Below the pieces are notes generated by a model. That model saw nothing but the letters and a program-made list of their open reading frames with translations. It had not been told where the DNA came from and searched no databases. Both the position numbers and the translations under genes were made by a program. From assembly GCA_963814165.1 (NCBI GenBank), contig CAWFBW010000014.1, positions 90,726-154,725 of the forward strand: 64,000 nucleotides of DNA, given 5' to 3'. How positions within the stretch are numbered: the first letter of the stretch is position 1; each line of letters starts with the position of its first letter. Shown piece after piece: positions 29,939 to 38,311 of this stretch. Source of the DNA: DASRAA01 sp963814165. GTDB taxonomy: Bacteria > Acidobacteriota > Terriglobia > Terriglobales > Acidobacteriaceae.

Positions 29939-31359
29939 ATGACAACCACCGACGAGCGTCTCGACAAGGCAGCCATTCTGGGCATGATCGCCATGGGCGT
30001 CGCCGTCCTGGTCGTGGCCAACGACTTCACTTCGCTGGCGGTTGCACTCCCCGCCATGGAAAGGGAATTCCACTCTGACGTCACCACCGTGCAGTGGGTC
30101 ATCAACGGCTATGCCATGGTGTTCGGCGTCGCTATCGTCACCGGCGGGCGCCTGGCTGACATGTTCGGCCGCCGTCGCATCTTCCTGCGTCGGGACCGCC
30201 ATCTTCGCTCTCTTTTCCCTGATCGGAGGACTTGCGCCGAACATCGGGCTGCTGCTCGCCTGCCGGTTCGTCATGGGCATCGGCGGAGCCATGATGTGGC
30301 CTGCCATTCTCGGCATGACCTATGGGCTCTTGCCCGCCAGCAAAGCCGGATTGGCGGGCGGCATCATTCTGGGCGCAGCCGGATTCGGCAACGCGGTTGG
30401 CCCATTGCTGGGTGGCCTGCTGACCGACACGCTCGGTTGGCGCTGGATCTTCTATCTCAACTTGCCGGTCGCCGCGGCCGCAGTCCTGATCGTCATGGTC
30501 GTCGTGCCTCGCGACGCGACGATAGAAAAACACGAGCGCATCGATTATCCCGGCATGGGCACTCTGTCCGTTGGGCTGCTGGCGTTATTGCTCGCACTCG
30601 ATTGGGCGCTCGACCTCGGCTGGACCGCGCCGCTGATCCTCTTTCTGTTCGCCTTGTCGGCGGCGGCGTTGGTCGCGTTTGTCTTCGTCGAGCGCAAAGC
30701 GGGTGAGGCCGCTCTGGTACCCAGGCACGTATTGCAGAACACCGCGTTTGCCGGAGCCTGCCTGGCCACGCTCCTGAATTCGGCCATCTTCTTCGCTGCG
30801 CTGCTCTACCTGCCGCAATTCATGTCCAAGGTGCTTGGCTTTAACGCCATGGCCTCCGGCGCCGGGCTGCTTCCATTGATGGGTACATTCATGGTGACCT
30901 CATTCATCGCCGGGCGGCTTTACGCGCTTCTCGGCTCCAAGCTCATCGTCTCGCTGGGCGCAGTGCTGCTCGGAGCAGGCATGGTTCTCCTGTCCTCCAT
31001 CAGCGCCTCGACAACCTACAACCAACTCATCTTCGGCATGGTCATTCTCGGCATGGGAGTTGGAATTTTCTATTCGTCGGTGACGACCGCGGCCATCACC
31101 GCGCTCGATCCCTCGCAAGCCAGCCTCGCCGGAGCCATCGTCTATATGTGCCAGATCGCCGGAGGATCCATCGGAGTTGGCTTCAACACCGTGATCGTCG
31201 TCTCCGCAGCTTCCATGCCGGCGGGGTATTCACACTGCGTTTCTGGTGAATGGAGCATTGGCCATCGTCGGCGCAACGGTTGCGCTGCTACTGGTCGGTG
31301 GCCCCATCAACCCGGAGCGCCTGCAAGCCTTGCAGCATCACCATCGCGCCCACGCGTAA
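29939..31359 (+). CDS. MFS transporter, DHA2 drug:H+ antiporter type
   Basis: Inner-membrane exporter of about 473 residues with 14 predicted helices, the DHA2 arrangement. First helix LGMIAMGVAVLVVANDFTSL with the family-conserved D, VQWVINGYAMVFGVAI, motif A GGRLADMFGRRRIFL, GIGGAMMWPAILGMTYGLLP and motif C-like GAAGFGNAVGPLLGGLLTDT. Frameshifts near 30188 and 31222; the corrected end is ERLQALQHHHRAHA with TAA at 31357-31359. Relatives export multiple drugs. ATG 29939 selected because it begins the family-like N-terminus. Confidence 0.85.
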
Positions 31360-31384
31360 CGGATAACTGGGCGATGCGTTTGTG

Positions 31385-31756
31385 TTAGCGCCTCAAAAAG
31401 CACACTCGGTCCGTCCGGTTCCATCTCGCGGATACCTTGTAGAGCCGGTGCAATGACTGTACCAATCCTCCAACATCGGATGGTGCAATGCTTTTTTCGT
31501 CGATAAAAATCACACCGCCGTGGCTTCGTCCCGATTCCGCCCAAGTCTTCAGTACGAGTGGAATAGTCCGGCGATCATACGTGACTAGCGTCAGTCGTTG
31601 CCGCGCCGCTTCCGTGAGGCGATCGTCGTCATCCTGACCAAGAAAGTTGCCTTGCATCCAATGCGCCAACGCATGCACCACCATCGCAGATGTCCGTCGT
31701 CGCAGTCCTTCCGCCACCTTTGGCGAAATATGCTCGTCAAGCAGGAGCCGGAGCAT
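31385..31756 (-). CDS. DUF5615 PIN-like toxin
   Basis: Intact 123-residue protein. MLRLLLDEHISPKVAEGLRR is the DUF5615 start, with the conserved Asp-Glu-His, followed by QDDDDRLTEAARQRLTLVTY and a further acidic position DRRTIPLVLKTWAES, then HGGVIFIDEKSIAPSDVGGL. The fold is related to PIN nucleases, so it is probably an RNase toxin of a type II toxin-antitoxin pair. Its ATG lies 1 nt after the stop of the upstream antitoxin-like gene, so both are translated together. Confidence 0.72.
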   Translation of the reverse strand: MLRLLLDEHISPKVAEGLRRRTSAMVVHALAHWMQGNFLGQDDDDRLTEAARQRLTLVTYDRRTIPLVLKTWAESGRSHGGVIFIDEKSIAPSDVGGLVQSLHRLYKVSARWNRTDRVCFLRR

Positions 31757-31757
31757 G

Positions 31758-32207
31758 TCAGCGCCTGGACGGTGGTTTATTTGCAGGGAGCTCGGTGGCT
31801 TGCGGCAGCATTCGTTTCAGCGCGTCAAGATCGACAGCATCGTTTTCAGCGAGCGCTTCCTCAATTTCCTCCGCGAACGCGCTGGCATAGTGGACAGCCG
31901 CTAGGACTCGTGCTTCCGGCCATTGGAGGTGCCGGGCTACCGCCGCCGCGTCATCCTTATAACCGCGAAGCAGCAGCATGACCTCCCACACCGCGAGCGT
32001 GCTACCTTGCACGTAGGCGTTGCGGCCCGCGGAAGAATCGCGGAAGTCGATGAAAGCGAATTCCGAGCGGCGCAGTCCTTCTTCGACGAGGCGGGCGCTT
32101 GCGTCGCTGGCTGACCAGCCATGCCGCTTCGCCAACCGTTTCAGCCGGTGGCTGCTCTCGACCGGCAGGCGCATGCTCACAACCTCTGATCGCGTCACAT
32201 CCTTCAC
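31758..32207 (-). CDS. Antitoxin-like protein (ribbon-helix-helix N-terminus)
   Basis: Intact 149-residue protein preceding the DUF5615 toxin. The first 45 residues (EVVSMRLPVESSHRLKRLAK, RHGWSASDASARLVEEGLRR) resemble a ribbon-helix-helix DNA-binding domain. The remainder contains AYVQGSTLAVWEVMLLLRGY and HLQWPEARVLAAVHYASAFA, a DUF433-like winged-helix pattern that often pairs with DUF5615. Expected to neutralise the toxin and autorepress the promoter upstream of 32207. Family assignment rests on pattern recognition only. Confidence 0.62.
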   Translation of the reverse strand: MKDVTRSEVVSMRLPVESSHRLKRLAKRHGWSASDASARLVEEGLRRSEFAFIDFRDSSAGRNAYVQGSTLAVWEVMLLLRGYKDDAAAVARHLQWPEARVLAAVHYASAFAEEIEEALAENDAVDLDALKRMLPQATELPANKPPSRR

Positions 32208-32253
32208 CCATTCACCTCTGGTGTAACTTTTGTAAACATTGTAGCATTTTAGG

Positions 32254-32721
32254 CTATCCAGCCTCTATCATTGCTTTGGCACCATTCAAGGTTCTCTGGG
32301 TGTCGCGGGCGATCTTGCCTTTCGCGATTAAGTTAAGGAGCTTGGCCTTGAGAGTGGTCGTTGAGTAATAGTGGCTGATTGCCACCCTGGTTGACCGAGG
32401 TCCGAGCGCCTGGAACGTCGTTTCTACCGTGTAATCGCTCAGAATCTTACTGATGCCGAAAGTGTCCTCGGGCAACACCGTAACAATTTTTTGCAGCGGA
32501 ATAATTTCGATGTCCTTCTCGTCGCAGGTGTGCTTCCCGCCCGAAAGATGACATCGATACGACGCGCCCGCTTCACGGAAGGTCTTGCCGGAAAGAAGAT
32601 CAACCTTGTCCACGCGAGGATGGAACTCCGGGATCTTAGTGAGATCCATACTGAATGCCCACACCGTGTCCAAAGGAGCGTTGATGATGACTTCCTGCCT
32701 GGACCGGAACGGTGGCTGCAA
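32254..32721 (-). CDS. SRPBCC (START/polyketide cyclase-like) protein
   Basis: Intact 155-residue small ligand-binding fold. FRSRQEVIINAPLDTVWAFS is the characteristic first strand-helix, then DLTKIPEFHPRVDKVDLLSG, and TVETTFQALGPRSTRVAISH leading to the long C-terminal helix TTTLKAKLLNLIAKGKIARD. Proteins of this superfamily bind hydrophobic ligands or modify polyketides; no catalytic residues can be assigned. The start is probably TTG at 32721, and a real upstream start may be hidden by an indel. Confidence 0.72.
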   Translation of the reverse strand: MQPPFRSRQEVIINAPLDTVWAFSMDLTKIPEFHPRVDKVDLLSGKTFREAGASYRCHLSGGKHTCDEKDIEIIPLQKIVTVLPEDTFGISKILSDYTVETTFQALGPRSTRVAISHYYSTTTLKAKLLNLIAKGKIARDTQRTLNGAKAMIEAG

Positions 32722-32846
32722 ATCTTCTCTCCGAATCGTAACCGCCGGGTGCCCGTCGTTCGCGTCCAGAGTTCGGACGCTAAACCCGGGTTAACGACGA
32801 AGCGCACCAGAAAAACGCCCTCGCAAGCCCACTTTTTGGACAGAAA

Positions 32847-32872
32847 ACGACATTATAATATTTATTATAACG
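32847..32872. promoter_or_regulatory. AT-rich imperfect palindrome
   Basis: GACATTATAATATTTATTATAACGTC (26 bp described by its arms GACATTATAATA and TTATAACGTC) is nearly self-complementary. It lies between the esterase stop and the SRPBCC gene start. It may contain the SRPBCC promoter with an operator, or form a terminator for the esterase gene. Confidence 0.35.
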
Positions 32873-32886
32873 TCAGATTTTGCCGA

Positions 32887-34005
32887 CTATTTTCCGCTAA
32901 AAAGCAGCGGGGTGAAATTGATTAGGTTGTTCCGCCACACCATCCAGGTATGTGCTCCCGGAGTCTCGATGTCGGTGAACGGCACGTCCTGTGACTTCAG
33001 CCATGCCTTGAGTTTTCGGTTCGGCTCGATGAGCCCGTCGCTGGTACCGCAGGCGATCCACAGTGTTTTCAGCTGTTTAGCCTGCTTGGCGTCGAGCGCA
33101 GGGAATGAAGTCGAATAACCGTCTGGCAGCCCGCCGGAACTGAACGCGCCGACATAGGCAAACTTGTCTATGTTGTTGAGTCCAGTGAGTAAAGACTCTG
33201 CGCCGCCCATCGACAAGCCAGCGATGGCCCGATCCTCGCGTTTTCCCGACACCGGATACGCGGTCTCAACCTGCGGCATAACCTCTGTTATCAATGCCTT
33301 ACGGAACTTGTCGAAATTTTCTTCGCGCACTTCGGGATGTTGCCAGGCGTTCCATTTCAACTTGATCATCTCCGGCGTCCCGTAGCCCAGCGGCATCACC
33401 ACGATCATCGGTTTCACCTTGCCCTGGGCGATCAGATTGTCCAGAATGACGTTGGCCTTGCCTACAGCGGTCCATCCATCGGCGGCATCACTGTAGCCGT
33501 GCAACAAATACAAAACAGGATACTTAGTCTTAGCTTTGGGGTCGAAGCCAGGCGGCGTGTACACGTAGTAATCGCGCTGGTCGCCCACAACCGCCGACTT
33601 GTAAAAGTGATGGTGAACCACTCCGTGCGGAACCTCAGCGACATCCCACAACTGCGGCGTGGTGCCTGGAATTTCGACCGTATTTTGTGGCTGGATCAGG
33701 TTGGGCTTGATGACCGGATTGTTCGGGTCCATCAGCGGAACTCCATCTGCCACAAAAATGTAGCCGTAAATCTCTGGCGTCAGCGGCCCATGCGTCAGGC
33801 TCCAAACGCCAGCGTCGTCGCGCGTCATCGCGAGCGGCTTGAGTTCCCCTTCAAAGATGACCTTCACATCTTTCGCGCCGGGGTCGTAGAAACGAAATGT
33901 GACCTTGGCGTCGGGCTGCACCTCGGGCGAAACCACGGCGGGTGGGGCTTGGGCGAAGGAGAACGCGGTGAACAGCAGCAGAGTGGTAGAAACAATTAGT
34001 TTCAT
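32887..34005 (-). CDS. Secreted esterase (Fes/feruloyl-esterase-like)
   Basis: Intact 372-residue exported hydrolase. Signal peptide MKLIVSTTLLLFTAFSFAQA, cleavage after AQA. Residues about 30-110 form an early-set (CBM48/Fes N-terminal) domain: TFRFYDPGAKDVKVIFEGEL and LTPEIYGYIFVADGVPLMDP. The alpha/beta esterase domain has YPVLYLLHGYSDAADGW, nucleophile elbow AIAGLSMGGAESLL (Ser) and catalytic His in ETPGAHTWMVWR. This architecture occurs in xylan-acting feruloyl and acetyl esterases and in enterochelin esterases; in a soil acidobacterium a plant-polymer substrate is more likely. ATG 34005 fits the signal peptide. Confidence 0.85.
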   Translation of the reverse strand: MKLIVSTTLLLFTAFSFAQAPPAVVSPEVQPDAKVTFRFYDPGAKDVKVIFEGELKPLAMTRDDAGVWSLTHGPLTPEIYGYIFVADGVPLMDPNNPVIKPNLIQPQNTVEIPGTTPQLWDVAEVPHGVVHHHFYKSAVVGDQRDYYVYTPPGFDPKAKTKYPVLYLLHGYSDAADGWTAVGKANVILDNLIAQGKVKPMIVVMPLGYGTPEMIKLKWNAWQHPEVREENFDKFRKALITEVMPQVETAYPVSGKREDRAIAGLSMGGAESLLTGLNNIDKFAYVGAFSSGGLPDGYSTSFPALDAKQAKQLKTLWIACGTSDGLIEPNRKLKAWLKSQDVPFTDIETPGAHTWMVWRNNLINFTPLLFSGK

Positions 34006-34039
34006 GACTGGAGAATAGTAAATGGTGGCAGCTGCCATC

Positions 34040-35006
34040 TCAATGCCAGAAGTTTCTTACCCAGCGATGGGGGCGCAGCTTGGCCAACATGTCCGGCGGA
34101 AGCGGACCAGCGTCAGAAGCTGCGACGTTGGCGGCGACGTGGCGGAGGTTGCGCATGCCAGGTATGACGGTCGAAACTGCCTTGGGGGTGAGGCAGAAAC
34201 GGAGTGCAAGTGTGGGCAGTTCGTTCAGAGTAATACCGGTGTCGCGAACGATGGCCTGCACCGCGTCCCACACTTCCTCTTTGCGGTTTCCTTTGAAGTA
34301 GTTGTGGCGGAAATCGCCTTCGGGGAAGACGGTGTCAGGCGTGAGTTTGCCCGTTAGGGCTCCTTCATCGAACGGAACGCGCACGATGACGCCGATATTG
34401 TTCTTCTCGCAGTATGGGAAGAGTTCATCTTCGGGTGACTGGTCGAAGATGTTGTAGATCACTTGCACACTGTCGATGAGTCCAGTGTCGAGCGCCTTGA
34501 GCACGTTGGCGGGCTGGTGGTTCTGAATGGAGATGCCAACGAAGCGGACTTTGCCGGACGACTTGAGTTCGCGGACGACCTCGTGCCATTCGGCTTCGTG
34601 CGCCCAGTCGTCGTGCCAGGTATGGAACTGATAGATGTCGATTTGTTCGCGGCCGAGGGAGCGTAGGGTCTTGTCGAGAGCGGAGAAGACGTGATCGCGC
34701 GGAAATGTGCGGCGCAAGCGGAGCGCCGGGCTGGATGTCCCAGACGTAGTCGCGGGGAGGCACCTTGCTGGCGATGATGACCTCAGGCGAGTTGCCGAAG
34801 GCGCGCGCGATGAGTTGCTCGCTGTGTCCGTCGCCGTAAACGAGTGCGGTGTCGAAGAAATTGACGCCGGCGTCGCGCGCGGCATGAAGCGAGCGCAAGG
34901 ATTCGTTATCGTCGGCGCCGACCCACATGGCTTTGCCGATGCCCCAGGCGCCGTAGCCGATGTCGCTGACCGAGAGTCCTGTCTTGCCAAAGTTGCGATA
35001 TTGCAT
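34040..35006 (-). CDS. Aldo/keto reductase
   Basis: Second AKR-fold NADPH-dependent reductase, about 322 residues. MQYRNFGKTGLSVSDIGYGA, Asp/Tyr of the tetrad in VNFFDTALVYGDGHSEQ, Lys in EVIIASKVPP, His in IDIYQFHTWHDDW, and SIQNHQPANVLKALDTGLID. The cofactor region ends ALRFCLTPKAVSTVIPGMRN. One frameshift near 34720 after VWDIQPGA. The sequence is more like the YhdN/general stress-type AKRs than the 10160 gene. Stop is 34 nt before the esterase start, same direction. Confidence 0.85.
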
Positions 35007-35820
35007 ACGAACTCGATTCTGCCGAGAGGCGAAAAGATCATTGTAGCTGCGGACTTACCTGGGCGGAACAGAGTGCCGGGCAGGCCACAGACTCGTAGCA
35101 CCGAACGGTAGATAGCTTGCACGGAAGTAGTGGATGGGTAACAAGCCTAAGGTGGTAATAGATAAATAGTGGATAAAAACTATTGCTAAAGCGAGATTTC
35201 CACTTGCAATTTATCGACACTTGAGGCAAAGTATCTCCTGCGTAGGAGAAACGCCCGTGTCATATCGAACCCAAAAAACGATAACAAGATTTGCGCTAGC
35301 CGGAACAGGCGTGCGGCAATCTCCGGGCCATTGTTGAATCTAGTCGCTAACTCCTGGCGATTTAACCTACGCAAATAGCAAACAACTAGATTCGCTGGGT
35401 AGTGGAGACCTACCGATACTTCGACTTGAAATTGCAAGGTTTCGGTGGTCGCTTGTTCTCCCAGCATGAGTTTGGCCAGTGGGAAGTGTACGGCTACTTC
35501 CAGATAGCTCCATTTGGGCGGAGCTTCGATCCGCGAGCCGTTTCTGCGGGTTTCCTGGCCAGTGATTCTCCTGATGTAAATCGTAGCGGGGATCAATAGT
35601 TCCGGTGGTGAACGGACGCAAGAGGTGCTCTCGCCCAGAAGAGCGCAGGGGCCGGAATCCCTGCCGAGCCGCGATCGCGGGTGTGGGACGCAGTCCTGCA
35701 GTACCAAGCACCCGATAACAGCGGTTCGATCTGGACGTTTACCAGTGGTTCTTACTTTTGGAAAGAGGAATAGCGTTTGACGTCAGCAAGAAGGCGTCGG
35801 CACGCAGAGGGAGGTGAGAC
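35007..35820. other. Region without a convincing gene
   Basis: About 810 bases. A 173-codon minus-strand frame (35186-35707) and shorter frames exist, but none shows a motif, signal peptide or ribosome site, and the base composition is lower in GC than the neighbouring genes. It may hold a degraded gene. The last 80 bases (35740-35820) contain AGGGAGG just upstream of the small gene starting at 35821. Confidence 0.5.
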
Positions 35821-36126
35821 ATGGAAATCTTGATGTTCTTTGTGTTTTGGTTGAGCGTCATTTTCGGGCCGATGTTGCGAGCGCGCATGAACCCGCGCAA
35901 CGCGGAGGAGACTTTGTGTCTCGCCTGCGTGAACGCAGTAGTCACACGCGGGGCCCGCGGCAAGTTGCTGGTGGCCTGTAACTTCGCCGGGGCTATGCGT
36001 CCGATGAAGTTCTCCGTATGCCAATGCACGGGTTTCTGCGTGAAGGCCGGGCCCGCAAAGCTGGTGACTATCGAGGGCTTCGTGCGCAACGAGCGCGAGG
36101 TCTATGCGGAGGTCGCGATTCGGTAG
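35821..36126 (+). CDS. Small membrane-anchored Cys-rich protein
   Basis: Intact 101-residue protein from ATG 35821 with GAGGGAGGTGAG upstream. MEILMFFVFWLSVIFGPMLR is a single N-terminal helix. The soluble part has five Cys (ETLCLACVNAVV, LLVACNFAG, SVCQCTGFCVKAG) in CxxC and CxCxxxC spacing, suggestive of a zinc site or a metal-binding knuckle. Function unknown; family not recognised. First of two small Cys-containing genes just upstream of the Y-RNA-like RNA and Ro gene. Confidence 0.68.
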   Translation: MEILMFFVFWLSVIFGPMLRARMNPRNAEETLCLACVNAVVTRGARGKLLVACNFAGAMRPMKFSVCQCTGFCVKAGPAKLVTIEGFVRNEREVYAEVAIR

Positions 36127-36235
36127 TCGGATGAGCCCGCCTATCGCCAACACGCGGCGAGAAGGGCGGGCCACCCGGATTGAAAGCAGAAGTGCTAACC
36201 CCTCGGCGGGAGCGCCGATTAGAAAGCAATTGGCT

Positions 36236-36550
36236 ATGCCAATTCATGTAAAAGACGGTACCGCCATCGGCTCACAGTCGCGTTGTGTCTCCTGCGAACA
36301 CTCGCACATCCTGCGTGGATATCGCGAGAGCGAGGAGATTACGTTCTGCTACTACGCGACTCTGATGGCGGTTCCCTTCAAAGTGCGCGATTGCTCGAAC
36401 TACTCGGACAAAGCGCGGCCGAACTGGGAACAGATGAAGGACCTGGCTATCGAGATCCGTCCGGCGCCAACGTTGAAGGCGGCGGGCTTCTGTCCGGAGC
36501 CAGAGCCTGAGTGCGAAGTAGCGGTGGCGGATGACACCGCGACTCGCTAG
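36236..36550 (+). CDS. Small Cys-rich soluble protein
   Basis: Intact 104-residue protein; ATG 36236 (MPIHVKDGTAIGSQSRCVSC) is preferred since residues upstream are basic low-complexity sequence. CVSCEHSHILRGY, ITFCYYATLMAVPFKVRDCS contain a CxxC-H-C-C arrangement fitting a single zinc or iron site. C-terminus ECEVAVADDTATR is acidic. Unknown family. It ends 11 nt before the hairpin at 36561 and about 60 nt before the Y-RNA-like RNA. Confidence 0.65.
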   Translation: MPIHVKDGTAIGSQSRCVSCEHSHILRGYRESEEITFCYYATLMAVPFKVRDCSNYSDKARPNWEQMKDLAIEIRPAPTLKAAGFCPEPEPECEVAVADDTATR

Positions 36551-36560
36551 CAAGTAGGCA

Positions 36561-36595
36561 GCTGGTGACTAGTTGAAAGTGAGCTAGTCACTAGC
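36561..36595. terminator. 12-bp hairpin upstream of the Y-RNA-like RNA
   Basis: GCTGGTGACTAG (36561-36572), 11-nt loop, CTAGTCACTAGC (36584-36595): 11 Watson-Crick pairs and one G-T. It follows the preceding stop codon by 10 nt, so it is probably that gene's terminator, or an operator for the RNA-ro unit. A -10-like TATACA follows at 36600-36605. Confidence 0.5.
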
Positions 36596-36607
36596 TCGCG
36601 TATACAG

Positions 36608-36745
36608 AGTTTGGTCGGTGGTGAAGATCAGGGTTACTTCGTTTAACACGAGGAGGTTGCAGGTTCGAATCCTGCCGCGCGCAAGCGCGCAGCTCAATGG
36701 CGAGAGCGCCCCATGTCCCTTTTCGCTCTGTTCCCCGACCGATGA
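36608..36745 (+). ncRNA. yrlA: Y RNA-like RNA with permuted tRNA-like module (YrlA)
   Basis: Closing stem GGTCGG (36613-36618) pairs with CCGACC (36735-36740), continued by GTGAAGA (36621-36627) with TTTTCGC (36720-36726). Inside lie a hairpin CTTCGT/ACGAGG (36637-36642, 36648-36653), a T-arm GCAGG-TTCGAAT-CCTGC (36659-36675), an acceptor-like stem CGCGC-GCAA-GCGCG capped by a GNRA loop (36676-36689), and a D-arm GCTC-AATGGCGA-GAGC with the loop GG (36692-36707). The order T-arm, closed acceptor, D-arm is a circularly permuted tRNA, the hallmark of bacterial YrlA RNAs that bind Ro and tether it to RNases. It ends 31 nt before the Ro start. No anticodon arm, so it is not a tRNA. Confidence 0.8.
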
Positions 36746-36776
36746 AGTACGCCTGTTTGAGAGAAGGAGGCCGAAC

Positions 36777-38103
36777 ATGGCCAGGCTGAACATTGTGGAG
36801 CTTTCAAAATTGATTCCGGGATTGCGTACCTTTGAGGGCGCATTGGCGAAGAAGATCAGTGCCGAGCTGCAGTTGCGGCGTTCGGTGTTGGCTTGCCTGC
36901 TCTGGGAGAACCAGTTCTACGAGGACGGCGTCAAAATCGCCGGCCGCATCAGGTATCTGGTGCCCAAGGTGGAGCCGGCGAAGGTCGCAGCGCTTGCCAT
37001 GGAGGCGCGCAGCAAGATGAAGCTGCGTCACGCGCCGCTGCTCTTGGTGCGTGAGATGGCGCGCCACGCGACGCACCGCAAGTTCGTGGCTGAGACGCTG
37101 GAGCAGGTGATTCAGCGCGCCGACGAGTTGGCCGAGTTCGTGGCCATCTACTGGAAGGACGGACGGATGCCGCTGTCGGCACAGGTGAAGAAGGGCCTGG
37201 CGGCAGCGTTCTGTAAGTTCGACGAGTATGCGCTCGCCAAGTACAACCGCGACGGGCCGATCAAACTGCGCGACGTCCTGTTCCTGGTCCATGCCAAGCC
37301 GGTGGACGAGTCTCAGGCCGCGCTGTGGAAGAGGCTGGTTGCAGGCGAACTGGCTACTCCCGATACCTGGGAGGTGGCGCTGTCGGCCGGTGGAGATCAG
37401 CGTGGCGCACTGGGAGCGTTTACTCAGCGAACGCAAGCTGGGTGCGCTGGCGCTGCTCCGCAATCTGCGAAACATGGAGCAGGCGAAGGTGGACGAGGCG
37501 CTGGTCTTGGCTGCCCTGAAGGAGATGAAGACCGCCCGCGTGCTGCCATTCCGGTTTCATCGCGGCGGCGCGATACGCGCCGAAGTGGGAGGCCGAGCTG
37601 GAGCAGGCCATGTTCTCACGCCTTGCCGAGGCGCCGAAGCTGAAGGGCAAGACAGTGCTGCTGGTGGACGTATCTGGCAGCATGGATGAGTCGCTGTCAG
37701 GCAGGTCAAGCCTGACCCGTGCTGATGCAGGTGCGGTCTGGCAATGCTGCTGCGCGAGGTCTGCGAGGAGGTGCAGATCTTCAGCTTCTCGGATGAAACG
37801 AAGCGCATACCGCCACGACGTGGTTTCGCCCTGCGTGACGCCATTCACACGAGCCAGCCGCACCGAGGGACTTATCTCGGCAATGCGGTTAACGAGGTGT
37901 GGGGAACCTATGATCGCCTGATCGTCATCACAGACGAGCAGGCGCACGATACGCTTTCAGCGCCGACGGCCACCGGCTACGTGATCAACGTCGCCAGTTA
38001 CAAGAACGGCGTGGGTTACGGCGAGTGGATGCACATCGACGGCTGGAGCGAGGCGGTGATCGACTATATTCGCGAGTTCGAGTCGTACGAATGGGTGAAC
38101 TGA
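36777..38103 (+). CDS. rsr: Ro60/Rsr orthologue (TROVE plus vWA domains)
   Basis: RNA-binding Ro protein of about 442 residues; binds Y RNAs and misfolded RNAs and, in bacteria, acts in RNA quality control and stress. ATG 36777 follows a strong AGGAGG at 36765-36770. The HEAT-like TROVE ring is shown by AELQLRRSVLACLLWENQFY, EARSKMKLRHAPLLLVREMA, DGPIKLRDVLFLVHAKPVDE and ERLLSERKLGALALLRNLRN. The C-terminal vWA domain has a MIDAS motif, LVDVSGSMDESLSG with QPHRGTYLGNAVN and LIVITDEQAHD. Frameshifts near 37390, 37560 and 37735. Its gene follows the Y-RNA-like RNA, the arrangement expected for a Ro-Y RNA pair. Confidence 0.9.
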
Positions 38104-38126
38104 AGGCGCTGCCGGTTGTGTGAGTA

Positions 38127-38158
38127 CCGCCCGAGCCAGCCACGAGCGGCTTGGGCGG
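38127..38158. terminator. Hairpin after rsr
   Basis: CCGCCCGAGCC (38127-38137), 10-nt loop, GGCTTGGGCGG (38148-38158): ten Watson-Crick pairs plus one G-T, 24 nt after the rsr stop. No T-run. It separates the Ro unit from the next operon. Confidence 0.5.
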
Positions 38159-38311
38159 ATATCAGTCTCCTACATTGTCAGAGTTGACTTGCGGGATGCC
38201 TACGCACGGATTCACGGAGTTTTCACCTTCGATTTATCAAGGCTTGAGATGAATCGCACATAGTAGTGTGCAGGCACGTGTCCATCCTGAGCGGGTGGCA
38301 GGTCATGGCGC

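Noticed and set aside
35186..35707. 173-codon minus-strand frame
   Set aside because: No motif, membrane segment or ribosome site, and atypical composition; kept only as part of an unassigned region.
36651..36707. tRNA gene or tRNA remnant (perfect T-arm and D-arm)
   Set aside because: The arms are in the wrong order (T-arm before D-arm), the acceptor-like stem is closed by a GNRA loop, and there is no anticodon arm. The layout fits a Y RNA tRNA-mimic module.
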